A stretch of DNA of 64,000 nucleotides from Patiria miniata (GCF_015706575.1 NW_024037076.1:16000898-16064897); one strand, 5' to 3'. Shown: positions 23,501 through 29,766, numbered from the stretch's first letter. The notes: a model not told the origin generated them from the sequence alone. Translations and numbers: made by a program.

Positions 23501-26500
23501 CCCCTGATGTCATTGCATACCTCCTCGATTGTTTGGCGCAACACACGATCGAGGAGGTGTGCAATAACATCAGGGCTGATCCTGCATTCCTGCAGAAGCT
23601 TTCGGCCGCAACACGCGCCTTCCATCACCGTCTCCAGCGCTGTATCGACATTCTGAAAGTGAGTAGGCCTACTTTTTGCGTATGGCATTTAAATCTCACC
23701 CTCTTGCACAAAGCTGATGAAACTCGCTCCATAAAATTGGTCATGCCTTGTTTACATGATTTGAAATTTTGATTTAATTCCATTGGTAAACAACAGAGTT
23801 ATTTAGGATCAAAGGGTTTTTTTGACACGTACATGTAGTACATACATGTACATCCATTTTGTATATCTACATTGTAAACCCTAACCATGCTCAATTCAAG
23901 TAGATTCTGCATAATTCAAATGATCCCTTGGGGGCTAGGGCTAATCACATTAATTTTGCCTGCATAATTCTCCTCTGAATGTTGTGACCACATTGTACAA
24001 TGGTGGTGCAAAAAAAAGGAGAGAACAAAAATCATAGGTCTAGATGGTATACATGCACAGTATGTATGTACAATGTACAAGTAGATCTACACAACTTTGA
24101 ATACATGTACATGAACAAGTGTATGTTGTTACATCAGTTGTCTACATACATGTACATACATGTACATGTACATTGTCAGTTATTGTCCATGTATTTTTGT
24201 ACCATATCTTTGTATAAATTGTACATTCCCATATTCCATTCATTCGTCACAGAGCCTACATTTATGTAGGCCAAAAACAATACATGTAGTTCTGCTTCCT
24301 GTTTCCCTACCAACCCTATTCTGACACCCCCTACCCTAATTTTTTTATGGGAAAAATGAGGGGGGAAAACACCCAAAACCATCAATTTCTACAATTTAGC
24401 CTTGACTACATGTACATGCAGACACCTCCATATGATCATACAAAAAAAATTTGGCCAAAAAGAAAAAATATCCTACCTACCTACCCTATTTTCGAATGCC
24501 ATGTAATCGGAAGCAGAATTTTTTTTGCCTTAATTTCATGTATGTTAATTATTTCTCCCTAAATTACAGGTACACTGATGCTGCCTGTGATCATTGTGAT
24601 ATCAGCATGATCAATCAATAGATTTGATGCCTTAAGGGTTATTATATTTACAATGAGACGAGTAGGTTTTATTGATTTCCATTATTTCGCATAATTTGTA
24701 ATGATGGGATGCAGTTTGTACAAAACCCTACTAGTCTTCTGCACAATATAACCCTTCAAGTTTTGCAAAGCCAGTTTGCCAACAGTGTTGGCACTCAAAT
24801 TTCAAATTCCTTCGTAATATTGGTGCAAGATGTTCATAGTGGGGTAATTCATGATATACGGTACAACCTTTGTACAGCCTTTTTGTCCATGCTCAAATAA
24901 ACTACTTGCACAATTAACGGGGTTGAGATTATCTCTTTAAACAAAAGTACTTTCAAAATTGTTTTAAAAGGTTCGCTGTCACAGAGTAAATGAAGGACTG
25001 AATTGCAAAACTTAGGTTTTTTTTCCAAATACAGCTTTTGCGTGTCCCTCACGTTTTATAATCGTAAGTGTTGTTTTGAATGTATGATTTTAATGTTGTA
25101 TTCATTTTTCCACTTGAGATTAGACAAATACAATCCTTTCTTGGGACCTGGAGTGCTCTGAAACGTGCAAAACTAAATCAGGCCAACTTTACTCACTCTT
25201 TTGACAGCAAATTTCACCAAAATTTTCATTGGGCAAAGAAAAGGTCCTCAGTATTTCACCAACCAAGTTTGCAGACTCAATTAAATTCTTAAAGCTATAG
25301 TCCATCATTTGCCATGTTTGCAGCCATCCGAAAAGTAACTGGCGTAATTATTGTTGAACAACAAACTTGGTTGAAAGATAGTAAAGGGGACTAAACTCCC
25401 TGTGAAATTATTCTTTCTGGGAAGCTGTCTTTTTAAAGTAACCAACGAAAGAAGGCCTATCCAACGGTGCGTCTTAAGACGCACCGTAGGAAAATTTAAA
25501 TTAGTAGTTCGTTTTGTTATTCGGCGAAGCGCGCAAGCATTGGCACGACGCACACGCGCGTGCGGTTGCTATAATTCGTCCGATCTGTGCGCGACGTCGC
25601 GCATAGCTGCAATCCAAAACAATTCAAAACATGATTCAGTAACTTTTGATTTGAAATTGAGATCCTAGAATGCTGTTTTTCTCAGAATATACAGCTGACG
25701 CTTAGCTGACACTTCATCAGGGCCCAATTTCACAGCGCTGCTTAACAGTTAGCAGAAAAGTTGTGTTTAGCATAGCAGAAATATTTGCTAACCTTAAGCA
25801 CTATTTCCTCTGAGGTAAGAATGCCTTTTGCTGTGCTTATGCTTATGGTCTCCAAGAAATAAACGGAGGCTCTGTTAGCAGAAAATCGTGTGCTTAGCAG
25901 CGCCGTGAAATTGGGCCCAGGTTAGTTGTTCAGTATACTTCATTAGATTTTGAACACTTTCGTTACTTCAAACGAACAAAATGCACAAATAACAAATGAT
26001 GGACTATATCTTTAACGGAGACTTTTCTTCAATTTTTTGCACATGAGAGGGAAGTCAAGTGATTTCAAAATGAGGCTAAAGACTAGATTTGTACATGCCC
26101 AACCATGGTCCAACTATTTGAACCACAAGCTCGCTAATTGCCCAATTTGGCCGAGGGGCTTCGAGCTAACTCCATGTTTCCTACATGTACCTCCATGCTT
26201 GAACAGACCATGAACAGACTGACCTCTTCATTTAGTGTCATTAGTCTGGTGGCTGACTATGGAGAAATGTGTAGTAAATAAAGACTAGTTCCCTGTTCAT
26301 GCCACATGTTTCTTTTGGCACAGTTGATTGATGCAGTTCTGAAGCAGTGCTGGATTGGTTGTTTCAGGTGCCAGTCTATTTTCTTGTAGGCCTACCGGTA
26401 TATTGCATGTTTTCAATACCTTAAGTTTTGGGACTCTCATACACAGTATCAAGAGTCCCACATTTTTGGACTAATGCATGCCTGACATGTTTTTTAAAGT

Positions 26501-28794
26501 TGTTGGACAAATTGAAGTGTTTTCAACAAATGTTTCCTACTTTTGGATCAAACTTGGCAGACTTTTGAATTTTTTTTGTTCAGAGAAATTTGGGGGTAAA
26601 ACCATGGAGCTAGTATAAAAACCAAGGATGAAGACGAATAAACACAACACACACAAACAAATTGTTATCACCGCGATGTAGTCAGTGAATGCATGACATA
26701 CATGTACATTATAAACTGAAATTAAAATAAACCACACCTACATTGTACATTGTACCAAAAGACACAATTCAACTGTATCAACAATAGGTGACAATTAAAC
26801 ATGTTATTGTTACATGTAACTCTCCTATGCAAACATATTCTGTGCCAAGTAGTCCTTTCAGTCAAAATCAAACAACTGAAATTTTCAACAGTTAAGAATT
26901 GTCAGCCTACATAAAGCAGGATTGACTGGCTGGGACTGTGTATAATGTAAGTAACTTGATACAGCTATGCTTTGACTCCGGGTGAATGATAAAACAGTGG
27001 TCAGACTGTCTGTGACAGTTTAAATAGCAGGAGGGTTAAACATGTTAAACTTTAAAAGAAGATTGCTAATGCTTGCACTTTGCAGAAGTTATTTCGGTAT
27101 GATAAAGACACTCTATTAAAGTCACACAAATGAAAGACATGAAATAGTGGACCTTATTATAACTACACAATTGAATTATTGACCATTTGTCATGTGTTTT
27201 TTTCACTCTCATTTTAATAATATTCCTTATATCTCACTTTTTTCAGCATTCATGCTAAATCATAAATGCTAAAGTGGAAACGTGGGAAAGAATGTTGCAT
27301 CTAGCCCCATAAATGTGGCCAATTTACTGGACTAGGGCCTACCTCTGTAAATAAAGGCCACACTCCACCATGTACAAAAACATGTCGAACTTTGTCAAAT
27401 TTTCATTTTCACATTTAGGCTTAGTTTGTAGTTTATTTTTGCTTTAGAAGCATACATGTACATTGTACTCACCCTCTGTGTAGGCTAAATTTTTCTGAAT
27501 GTTGCATCCTGACGCCACCTTTTTCTTGATATAGGGGCCTATTAATTTATTATCTCAATGGACATGATGAAGGTCAGTTGTTGAAAAGATGTGAATCTCG
27601 CATGTCTGGGACAATGACTGAAAATAGGTCTTTTCTAAAACTGTAAAAAAAAAATAATGGTAAGGCCAAAAAAAAAAAGTCTCTGGTTTCTGGTATGCGC
27701 GTGCGTCGCCGTAGCCATGCGCGTCGGCAAAATGAAAAAGTTTTTTTTTCAATGAAAGATGATGTCTCAAAACCGCCAAACTCACTGGTTTGACTGGAAT
27801 TCTGCTACTGCACAATTTTAACGTGTTTTTAGATGGGGTTATGGTCGTGAATAAGCTTTATGTGGCCTCTCTGGACTCCCATATATTTGCACTAAGTTTA
27901 GTCGGGCACCATTTGCAGTCATCAGCCAACATTTGAAGCAAAAAAGTCAGGTAAAAAAAAAAAAAAAGCCGCGTCGCCACACCACTTTTTGGACAAGCTC
28001 CATACCAGAAACCGGAGACTTATTTTTTTTGGCCTAATCCTTACTTTTCATGTTAGGACACGAGTTGTGTTCAAAACTGACTTTTGCAGATGACTCTCCA
28101 GTACCAAAGTGACTTTTGCAGGCTAAGTAAAGAAGTCTTTTTTCTTCAGACAAACTCATGTTAGTTGTAATTTTGAAAGCACTTTCAAAGAAAATGTGAC
28201 TTTCCCACTTTTTTTGCAGTTCGCCATCTTACTTTTTAAATATATTTTCTGTTTGTCATCGTCGTCTTTAACCCCTCATAAATCAAAGCCCTGCCCTCTT
28301 TCTACAAAATTAAACCTGCTGTGCTGATATTCAAGAGGTGTCAACTGTCATTCACTCATTGCCAACTGTTCAAATATGCCAAGAATTGAAGAAATATCAG
28401 AATGTCACTTTTGATTGTCATTTACTGATTTAGTCAGCTGTTTTGGTGAGTCTTTTAACCTTATATAGGAAAGGGGTCCTATTATTATTTTGGGTAATCC
28501 TTACCTTTAAAAGGTAAGGATTACCAAAATAATAATTTATTAAAAAAAAAAATTAAAACTGTTCGATGTATCCTATAAGCGCACAGGTTTTCAGACTGAC
28601 TCTACGCAAACATCTACGTACGCTTATATCAATGACATAGTCTGGAGCCTTGACACGCCAAACTCTCAAACTGTCGGGTTCAGAAAACACTGTGAAAACA
28701 TTTTCGTTTTCGCCTGAAACTGACCGAGAATGGAATTTTACCTTTCCTCAAAGTCCACTGGTAATGTAGGGTCATCGCCGACCACAGAATCCAT
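2468..28794 (-). CDS. CDK5RAP2: CDK5RAP2/myomegalin/centrosomin-like centrosomal scaffold, 5' part (16 exons, 3' end off window)
   Basis: Joining 16 minus-strand exons with consistent phases gives 505 residues. Residues 1-48 are a variable leader starting MDSVVGDDPTLPVDFEE. The CM1/CNN1 motif follows: SPIRAHTMKDYEQ, then KKENFSLKLRIYFMEERI. Next come NIELKVEIESLKKDL and QQLLIKASNAVESLA, which closely parallel human CDK5RAP2 as I recall it. Downstream, MKRDKAIQGLAETIKAKDKE and QAREAMHKAQ again match the human coiled coil in order. In this family CM1 binds and activates gamma-tubulin ring complexes at centrosomes, Golgi or other microtubule-organising centres, while the coiled coil is a scaffold. 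Vertebrates have two paralogues, CDK5RAP2 and PDE4DIP; the sequence here cannot say which is closer, and a single pre-duplication gene is likely. The human protein is about 1,900 residues, so most of the C-terminus, including CM2, should lie to the left of the window. Exons: 28742-28794, 21345-21436, 20487-20554, 19734-19832, 19482-19558, 18949-19072, 16239-16381, 14336-14495, 12173-12235, 10613-10708, 9357-9398, 8649-8768, 6728-6820, 6017-6109, 4106-4222, 2468-2542. Confidence 0.93.
3139..3632. mobile_element. long near-perfect palindrome bounded by TTAA
   Basis: Arms 3141-3379 and 3401-3630 are almost perfectly complementary, separated by a 21-base loop; TTAA flanks both sides. The arms begin AAAGAGGTTGTGG. 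RNA from either strand would fold into a hairpin of about 230 bp. Confidence 0.95.
3814..4022. repeat. fold-back repeat, about 80-bp arms
   Basis: Arms 3814-3894 and 3944-4022 (AATAAGCCTTTTCGGAGTTC and its complement) with a 49-base spacer and a few mismatches. It reaches to within 30 bases of the right end of the composite element. Confidence 0.9.
4106..4222 (-). CDS. CDK5RAP2: CDK5RAP2-like exon 15
   Basis: Encodes RLQKTLARKQQELDGLRH, DGNEAEQHLNDLLEQREL and TIK, phase 0 to 0. Coiled coil. Acceptor GGGTACTCAG, donor AAG|GTTGGC. Confidence 0.87.
4821..5053 (+). repeat. 233-bp dispersed repeat, copy 1
   Basis: Nearly identical to 11762-11994 in the same orientation, from GAACTATAAAATT to AGGTATTTATGAAT. 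Contains CACGTGACGGGCTCTCGACC and CAACCAATGAA. Both copies lie in introns of the same gene. Type unknown. Confidence 0.9.
5128..5400 (+). repeat. dispersed repeat shared with 17990-18242
   Basis: Shares CATGACATCATAA/CACACAGGTCG, GTGATTGATTC, CGGGAAC and ACACTCAGGTC in order with 17990-18242, moderately diverged. Unknown type. Confidence 0.65.
5405..5900 (+). repeat. degenerate tandem units each ending in a tRNA-like B box
   Basis: Four units carry GGTTCAAGTCC, GGTTCGAGTCT, GGTTCGAGTCT and GGTTCAATCCC near 5416, 5571, 5699 and 5881. Each of the last three is preceded by ACCACTGGAGCTGCTGTCCA-like sequence and two are followed by ACAAATTCC-like sequence. They look like serial copies of a tRNA-derived short element. 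Confidence 0.55.
6017..6109 (-). CDS. CDK5RAP2: CDK5RAP2-like exon 14
   Basis: Encodes GMEQYQAAMVDMEGKLAE, then QKANLHSKQRENE, phase 0 to 0. Coiled coil. Acceptor ACTGTTTAG, donor GAG|GTATGG. Confidence 0.88.
6110..6727. other. intron 13, nothing recognised
   Basis: AT-rich unique-looking intron sequence between exons 13 and 14. No RNA gene, inverted repeat or ORF stands out. Confidence 0.6.
6728..6820 (-). CDS. CDK5RAP2: CDK5RAP2-like exon 13
   Basis: Encodes IRLLCDQADDRENALTQ, then AREAMHKAQRNKYE, phase 0 to 0. AREAxxKAQ matches the human AREALQKAQ that follows KRDKAIQGL, in the same order. Acceptor TTGTTTTTAG, donor GAG|GTGCGT. Confidence 0.93.
7228..8546. repeat. GACTCG-rich simple repeat split by about 1.07 kb of other DNA
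   Basis: Blocks 7228-7326 and 8402-8546 are degenerate arrays of GACTCGGACTC-type words. The DNA between them (about 7327-8401) has CAGTAAACTCTGGCTAA near 7653 and repeated GCGACTTA/CCGACTTGAG words up to 8395. These recall pogo/Tigger-type transposon ends, but I could not define both ends. A similar array lies at 34738-34890. Confidence 0.55.
8649..8768 (-). CDS. CDK5RAP2: CDK5RAP2-like exon 12
   Basis: Encodes DLEEEADDKNKELKTLES, NTMKRDKAIQGLAETIK and AKDKE, phase 0 to 0. The stretch KRDKAIQGL is identical to the one I recall in human CDK5RAP2 and is the best marker outside CM1. Acceptor TCGCCGCAG, donor GAG|GTTTGC. Confidence 0.95.
8921..9150 (+). mobile_element. partial relative of TTAA family A
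   Basis: Begins TTAAAAGTAATGTAGATTTG and shares GCAAACATTC and the GGTATACTGTCATTTTC block with 1690-2211, then loses similarity after about 9150. A diverged or truncated copy. Confidence 0.6.
9357..9398 (-). CDS. CDK5RAP2: CDK5RAP2-like exon 11 (micro-sized, 42 bases)
   Basis: Encodes DLQNTLKKAEKEKK, phase 0 to 0. Acceptor TTATTTTAG, donor AAG|GTACAT. At 14 codons it could be skipped without changing frame. A TTAA element lies about 40 bases upstream of it, at 9436-9967. Confidence 0.82.
9436..9967 (-). mobile_element. TTAA-type MITE, family A, inverted full copy
   Basis: TTAA-bounded, about 532 bp, reverse complement of the 1690-2211 family (TTAAAGGGAATGTACA start, TGTATATTCCCTTTAA end). 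It retains both GCCAGCTAGACTG-type and CCAACGATGGTCGGCCG-type inner words. Confidence 0.85.
9968..10612. other. intron stretch without recognised features
   Basis: AT-rich DNA between the family A element and exon 10. Nothing supported on either strand. Confidence 0.5.
10613..10708 (-). CDS. CDK5RAP2: CDK5RAP2-like exon 10
   Basis: Phase 0 to 0, 32 codons: EAFKEQERRLKDLETSS, then ENMQQELKNKDKEVK. Coiled coil. Acceptor GTGCTCTTAG, donor AAG|GTATGG. Confidence 0.88.
11126..11542. repeat. long near-perfect palindrome, about 200-bp arms
   Basis: Arms 11126-11328 and 11339-11542 pair nearly throughout, with a 10-base loop; the centre is GTTACTCACGTT / AACGTGAGTAAC and the ends GGGCAATTCC / GGAATTGCCC. 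It sits in the intron after exon 9 of the CDK5RAP2-like gene (between exons 9 and 10). Confidence 0.95.
11762..11994 (+). repeat. 233-bp dispersed repeat, copy 2
   Basis: Partner of 4821-5053 with only a handful of differences over the same length, so recently duplicated. Flanks differ, which argues for insertion rather than a large duplication. Confidence 0.9.
12173..12235 (-). CDS. CDK5RAP2: CDK5RAP2-like exon 9 (followed by a GC-AG intron)
   Basis: Encodes AVKEDLDKEKGEGRNRD, then RQYE. Acceptor TTGATGTACAG. The only phase-0 exit is GAG|GCAAGG, a GC donor of the usual GC-AG type. A GT donor 17 bases further on (CTAG|GTTTTT) would break the frame of exon 10, so I prefer the GC donor. Confidence 0.8.
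12917..14166 (+). mobile_element. Penelope-like retroelement fossil with inverted terminal repeats
   Basis: Ends 12917-13052 and 14031-14166 are 136-bp inverted repeats (CTCGACGTTCCGGTCAGTAT inside). Between them lie remains of the C-terminal part of a Penelope-type reverse transcriptase (VYRKPTHTDRYLHQRSFHHP, about 13070-13330) and of a GIY-YIG endonuclease domain (13425-13835). GVYHIPCECGKVYIGETSRN and RLKEHR are the family's signature. About 1.25 kb against several kilobases for a whole element, so it is 5'-truncated and broken. The similar end repeats suggest moderate age. Confidence 0.9.
13425..13835 (+). pseudogene. GIY-YIG endonuclease domain remnant of the Penelope-like element
   Basis: Open stretch with YHIPCECGKVYIGETSRN, followed by RLKEHR and further conserved Asn/Glu positions, as in the C-terminal endonuclease of Penelope-like elements. 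In the family this domain nicks target DNA for reverse transcription. Here it is a detached fossil, not a host gene. Confidence 0.85.
14336..14495 (-). CDS. CDK5RAP2: CDK5RAP2-like exon 8
   Basis: Encodes REIDDLNAAVKMKEAMIA, QLEAEKQYAVDEKLDPL and QLEVQQLQRTLENRNAQLQ. Regular coiled-coil heptads. Acceptor GCTTCTGCAG, donor CAG|GTCAGA. The 53 whole codons leave phase 0. Confidence 0.88.
14577..15800. other. intron 7 stretch without recognised features
   Basis: Includes TAGTCGACGATGG/GCTAGTCGAC words near 14620-14660 and a CpG-bearing block, but no repeat with definable ends and no ORF I trust. Confidence 0.45.
15804..16214 (+). repeat. 10-bp minisatellite (GGACTTGTGA)n, degenerate
   Basis: Roughly 400 bases of GGACTTGTGA and one- or two-base variants (GGACATGTGA, GGACTTGTTA, GATTTGTGA), purest at about 15935-16025. 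It ends only about 25 bases from the donor side of exon 7. Confidence 0.9.
16239..16381 (-). CDS. CDK5RAP2: CDK5RAP2-like exon 7
   Basis: Encodes ECESVKRANEILQKRLSE, TKKQPAQEDKGQDTRDMQ and VAHQQAMQEKD. Coiled coil with a hydrophilic linker in the middle. Acceptor GGTTTGCAG, donor ACAG|GTATGTG, leaves phase 2. Confidence 0.88.
16540..16893. repeat. fold-back repeat with 46-bp arms
   Basis: Arms 16540-16585 and 16848-16893 (GGGCGTTTCACAATGCAGTG on the left) with few mismatches. The outer borders of any element are unclear; a TTAA (16487-16490, TTAAAGGGTCAGTGAG) lies about 50 bases outside the left arm. Confidence 0.85.
17324..17830 (+). mobile_element. TTAA-type MITE, family C
   Basis: TTAAAGCTATAGTCCATCAT and its complement at the right end (ATGATGGACTATATCTTTAA). 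Contains a perfect 20-bp palindrome GGTGCGTCTTAAGACGCACC and a CpG-rich centre (GCGCGCGCAAGC). Copy without the insertion seen at 25288-26015. Confidence 0.92.
17990..18242 (+). repeat. dispersed repeat shared with 5128-5400
   Basis: Second, more diverged copy with the same order of words. It directly follows the MITE ending at 17830 and precedes the TTAA element at 18251. Confidence 0.6.
18251..18857 (+). mobile_element. TTAA-type MITE, family D
   Basis: Ends TTAACCCCTTTCTTACC and GGTAATGAAAGGGTTAA are inverted repeats with TTAA on both sides. The left part repeats GGCGACTTTCGTCGAC / GGCGACTTTAGTCGAC. No coding potential. Confidence 0.8.
18949..19072 (-). CDS. CDK5RAP2: CDK5RAP2-like exon 6
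   Basis: Completes the Ser codon, then encodes NAVESLAHEKEGLTDRL, RQENNQALTHQRERL and ELALQQSQQ. Charged, Gln-rich heptad-like coiled coil. Acceptor TTTGTTGACAG, donor CAG|GTATGG, leaves phase 0. Confidence 0.88.
19482..19558 (-). CDS. CDK5RAP2: CDK5RAP2-like exon 5
   Basis: Encodes NIELKVEIESLKKDL, then MEKQQLLIKA plus two bases. It parallels human IELKVEVESLKRELQ and QLLIKAS directly after CM1. The acceptor follows an unusually long T run; the donor is ATC|GTAAGT. The next intron is about 400 bp and shows nothing notable apart from ordinary AT-rich sequence. Confidence 0.93.
19734..19832 (-). CDS. CDK5RAP2: CDK5RAP2-like exon 4, CM1 core helix
   Basis: Exactly 33 codons, phase 0 to 0: QISELKKENFSLKLRIYF, then MEERIEQNFDDDTKT. 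The ELKKENFxLKLRIYFxEER core, with its conserved Phe, is the family's gamma-tubulin-complex-binding segment and is intact. Acceptor ATTTTCAG, donor ACG|GTAAGA. Confidence 0.95.
19884..20190 (+). mobile_element. mariner-like non-autonomous element, copy 1
   Basis: Shares GTTTTGCTGAAAGAACG, GATCCGTGGACAGAACTTTA and CACTCACCTTGTA-type end with 33822-34076. The end CTCACCCTGTA resembles the TACAGGGTG terminus of mariner elements. A local inverted repeat GTTCTTTCAGCAAAACGAAA / complement lies at 19889-19957. Confidence 0.6.
20487..20554 (-). CDS. CDK5RAP2: CDK5RAP2-like exon 3, start of CM1 motif
   Basis: Encodes AIQKISSGRMSPIRAHTMKD, then YEQ. SPxRAxxMKDxE is the hallmark N-terminal half of centrosomin motif 1. 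Acceptor GATATTTCAG, donor CAG|GTAAGC. Leaves phase 0, so the motif is split by an intron just before the QISELKKENF helix. Confidence 0.93.
20853..21220 (+). mobile_element. probable member of the TTAACCC-headed family
   Basis: Starts TTAACCCTTACCGCCCTAAA and contains repeated GGAGGATTGAGG / GGAGGAATTTG words, the complement of those in 22919-23246. The right end is unclear; it stops just short of exon 2. Confidence 0.5.
21345..21436 (-). CDS. CDK5RAP2: CDK5RAP2-like exon 2
   Basis: Encodes SANMAGLPDVTTGPDI, then TAANFSDHFPDGNMP. Acceptor TTTTCAACAG and donor CCAG|GTACAG; enters phase 2, leaves phase 1. It is acidic and probably disordered leader before CM1, with no domain recognised. A second in-frame ATG here (MAGLPD) could start a shorter isoform. 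Confidence 0.8.
21655..21700. repeat. ACATGT microsatellite
   Basis: Overlapping TACATGTA words. Similar clusters at 23280-23295, 23828-23852 and 24104-24172. Typical background of this genome. Confidence 0.8.
21894..22102 (+). mobile_element. TTAACCC-headed element, body word CCATCC..ATTCCAACA
   Basis: Starts TTAACCCAAACTCCC, carries the head ACTAGGAACCATACCC and two copies of the word CCATCC(n)AATTCCAACA/CAGATTCCAACAAT, and ends ATTAAGGTTAA. Bounded by TTAA. Confidence 0.55.
22370..22713 (+). mobile_element. head-sharing element, body word AAGTCCATCAAAATCC
   Basis: CCTAACTCCCCAACCTCTTT, then AAAAGGAACTGGACCAAGTCC. The body repeats AAGTCCATCAAAATCCATCA, AAGTCCATCAT..TCCATCAAT and AAGTCCCTCAAAATCCACCA. 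It ends GGGGTGGTTAGGATTGTAGTTAA, roughly inverted to the start. A second copy is at 40690-40846. Confidence 0.6.
22919..23246 (+). mobile_element. TTAACCC-headed element, body word CCTCAATCCTCCAAAAT
   Basis: TTAACCCTAACCCTACGCCC, then TTTGCTAGGAACCATCC, then at least six variants of TCAATCCTCCAAAAT, ending AGATAAGGTTAA. Same body word as the element at 2956-4050. Confidence 0.65.
23303..23826. mobile_element. fold-back element encoding related peptides on both strands, copy 1
   Basis: Outer inverted arms: TTTGATCCTCAATAACTCTG on the left, its complement near 23785-23815. The inner arms also pair (GTCTCC / GGAGAC, TTCAGAATG / CATTCTGAA, CCTCCTCGATTG centre). Plus strand 23413-23772 and minus strand 23392-23688 are both open and read the same kind of peptide: EGACC.RK(F/L)L.ECRI, PDVIA.LLD, TIEEVCN.IR.DPAFLQKL. 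A DSESE codon run beside a GTGAGT-like donor suggests capture of a host exon. No transposase. Confidence 0.75.
25288..26015 (+). mobile_element. TTAA-type MITE, family C, with a nested insertion
   Basis: Same ends and the same 20-bp palindrome GGTGCGTCTTAAGACGCACC as 17324-17830, but interrupted by a 197-bp element at 25721-25917. Excluding that, the two copies are highly similar. Confidence 0.93.
25721..25917. mobile_element. 197-bp MITE nested in family C, 3-bp target duplication CAG
   Basis: Terminal inverted repeats GGCCCAATTTCAC / GTGAAATTGGGCC; inner TTAGCAG words are also inverted. CAG occurs on both sides (25718-25720, 25918-25920) and once at the empty site in 17324-17830. A 3-bp duplication with GGGCC-type ends recalls PIF/Harbinger elements. 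Confidence 0.92.
26016..27660. other. intron 1 stretch without recognised features
   Basis: AT-rich, no clear terminal repeats, no believable ORF; scattered TACATGTA words only. Confidence 0.5.
27664..28034. mobile_element. Harbinger-like MITE with TAA target duplication
   Basis: Ends GGCCAAAAAAAAAAAGTCTC and the complement of TCCGGTTTCTGGTATG type (CATACCAGAAACCGGAGACT) at the right. TAA lies on both sides (27661-27663, 28035-28037). The interior has GCGTCGCC words near both ends. Confidence 0.85.
28481..28536. repeat. perfect 27-bp hairpin
   Basis: ATTATTTTGGGTAATCC TTACCTTT pairs with AAAGGTAAGGATTACC AAAATAAT with almost no loop. It lies about 210 bases inside intron 1, downstream of coding exon 1. 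Confidence 0.9.
28742..28794 (-). CDS. CDK5RAP2: CDK5RAP2-like coding exon 1 (start codon)
   Basis: Encodes MDSVVGDDPTLPVDFEE plus two bases (phase 2). The ATG at 28794 has a good context (AAA before, G after), and the next exon restores the frame exactly. The donor is AAAG|GTAAAA. The leader is short and acidic, as in human CDK5RAP2 before CM1. The following intron is the longest of the gene, about 7.3 kb. Confidence 0.8.
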
Positions 28795-28900
28795 TTTGAT
28801 TTCGGCACGGTTTCTCGTTTTAGTCCGCTCTCAATCGTTTTTGGTTGATGTCCGTTTCGGTTTGTAACCCCGCCATGTTGGCATAATTATTGTAATCGAG
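28795..28900 (-). promoter_or_regulatory. probable 5'UTR/promoter-proximal region of the CDK5RAP2-like gene
   Basis: The roughly 100 bases upstream of the ATG are less AT-rich than the flanks and hold several CpGs (CGGCACGG, GTCCGC, CGTTTCGG). This fits a 5'UTR or TATA-less start region. No TATA box or initiator is convincing, and the transcription start cannot be placed from sequence alone. Confidence 0.35.
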
Positions 28901-29079
28901 GATCATGGGAAATTTGTCAAATGAGCACTTTAACCATTAACCGACGACTGTTTGAGTCATACGTGGGGTATATTTTGTATGTAGTGGTGCCCGGTGTCAT
29001 AGGAAAATCATTCAGACGCCTGAAAATCGGACTCCAGTTCCCTTTTATTGGTTAAAGTTTCCAGTGGCGCACCCAGGAT

Positions 29080-29370
29080 TTGGCTTTGGGGCTTACACTT
29101 TTTTCAAATTTTTCAGAAAAAAATTTTTAAAAAAATTTCAAAAAAAAATTGCCCAAAATGTTTGGCCGCAGAAAAAAATTAGGTTTTTGTTTGTTTGTTT
29201 GGTTTTTTTTGGGGGGGGGGGAGGATGGGGAACTATTTTGTCGTCGGTGGCGCCATTTACACCCCTATTATACTGCTCGAAAAAAAAAGGCCACATACAT
29301 ATCACCAAGGTCAAATCGTGGGACTAACTTGAAACAAATCCCCCCCCCCCCAAAAAAAAAAAAAATGGGT
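29080..29370 (+). repeat. low-complexity block: A/T, G and C runs
   Basis: AAAAATTTTT-type runs, a run of nine or more G near 29212, then C and A runs near 29341-29366. Apparent ORFs here are artefacts of these runs. Confidence 0.8.
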
Positions 29371-29417
29371 TAAACCCTCTTAACGTGACTGGCCAATTCC
29401 TATTAAAATATCTTCAC

Positions 29418-29766
29418 TTAAGGCGAAGTAAAAAAAAAACATGTTTAGCGTCCCCGCCCGCTTCCTTTTTAGAGGCCGCCTCCTTTTTTTTTTTTTTTTT
29501 TTTTTATAAGACAAAAATTGATAAATTTTAACGATCTCTGACGAAAGAAATCGTATTTTTAGACTTTTATAGCTGTGGAAATAGTCAATGAGTCCAAGTG
29601 GCGGCCATTTTGAAAAAAGCTGGTAACCATCTTGAAAAATAGCCTGGCCGCGTTGTCTTGAAAAATGTGTCGGGCGGCCATTTTGAAAAAAAAAAAAAAG
29701 GGCCTCCTCCTTCCTTTTTGTCAAAGAGGCAGGACGCTAAACATGTTTTTTTTTTATTTTGCCTAA
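29418..29766. mobile_element. fold-back element with repeated GGCGGCCATTTTGAAAAA words
   Basis: Arms near 29419-29455 and 29729-29765 (ACATGTTTAGCGTCC type) pair, with T/A runs near 29485-29507 and 29684-29699 also facing each other. Inside, GGCCATTTTGAAAAA occurs twice, at 29603-29617 and near 29678, with a related CATCTTGAAAAA at 29629. Confidence 0.8.
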
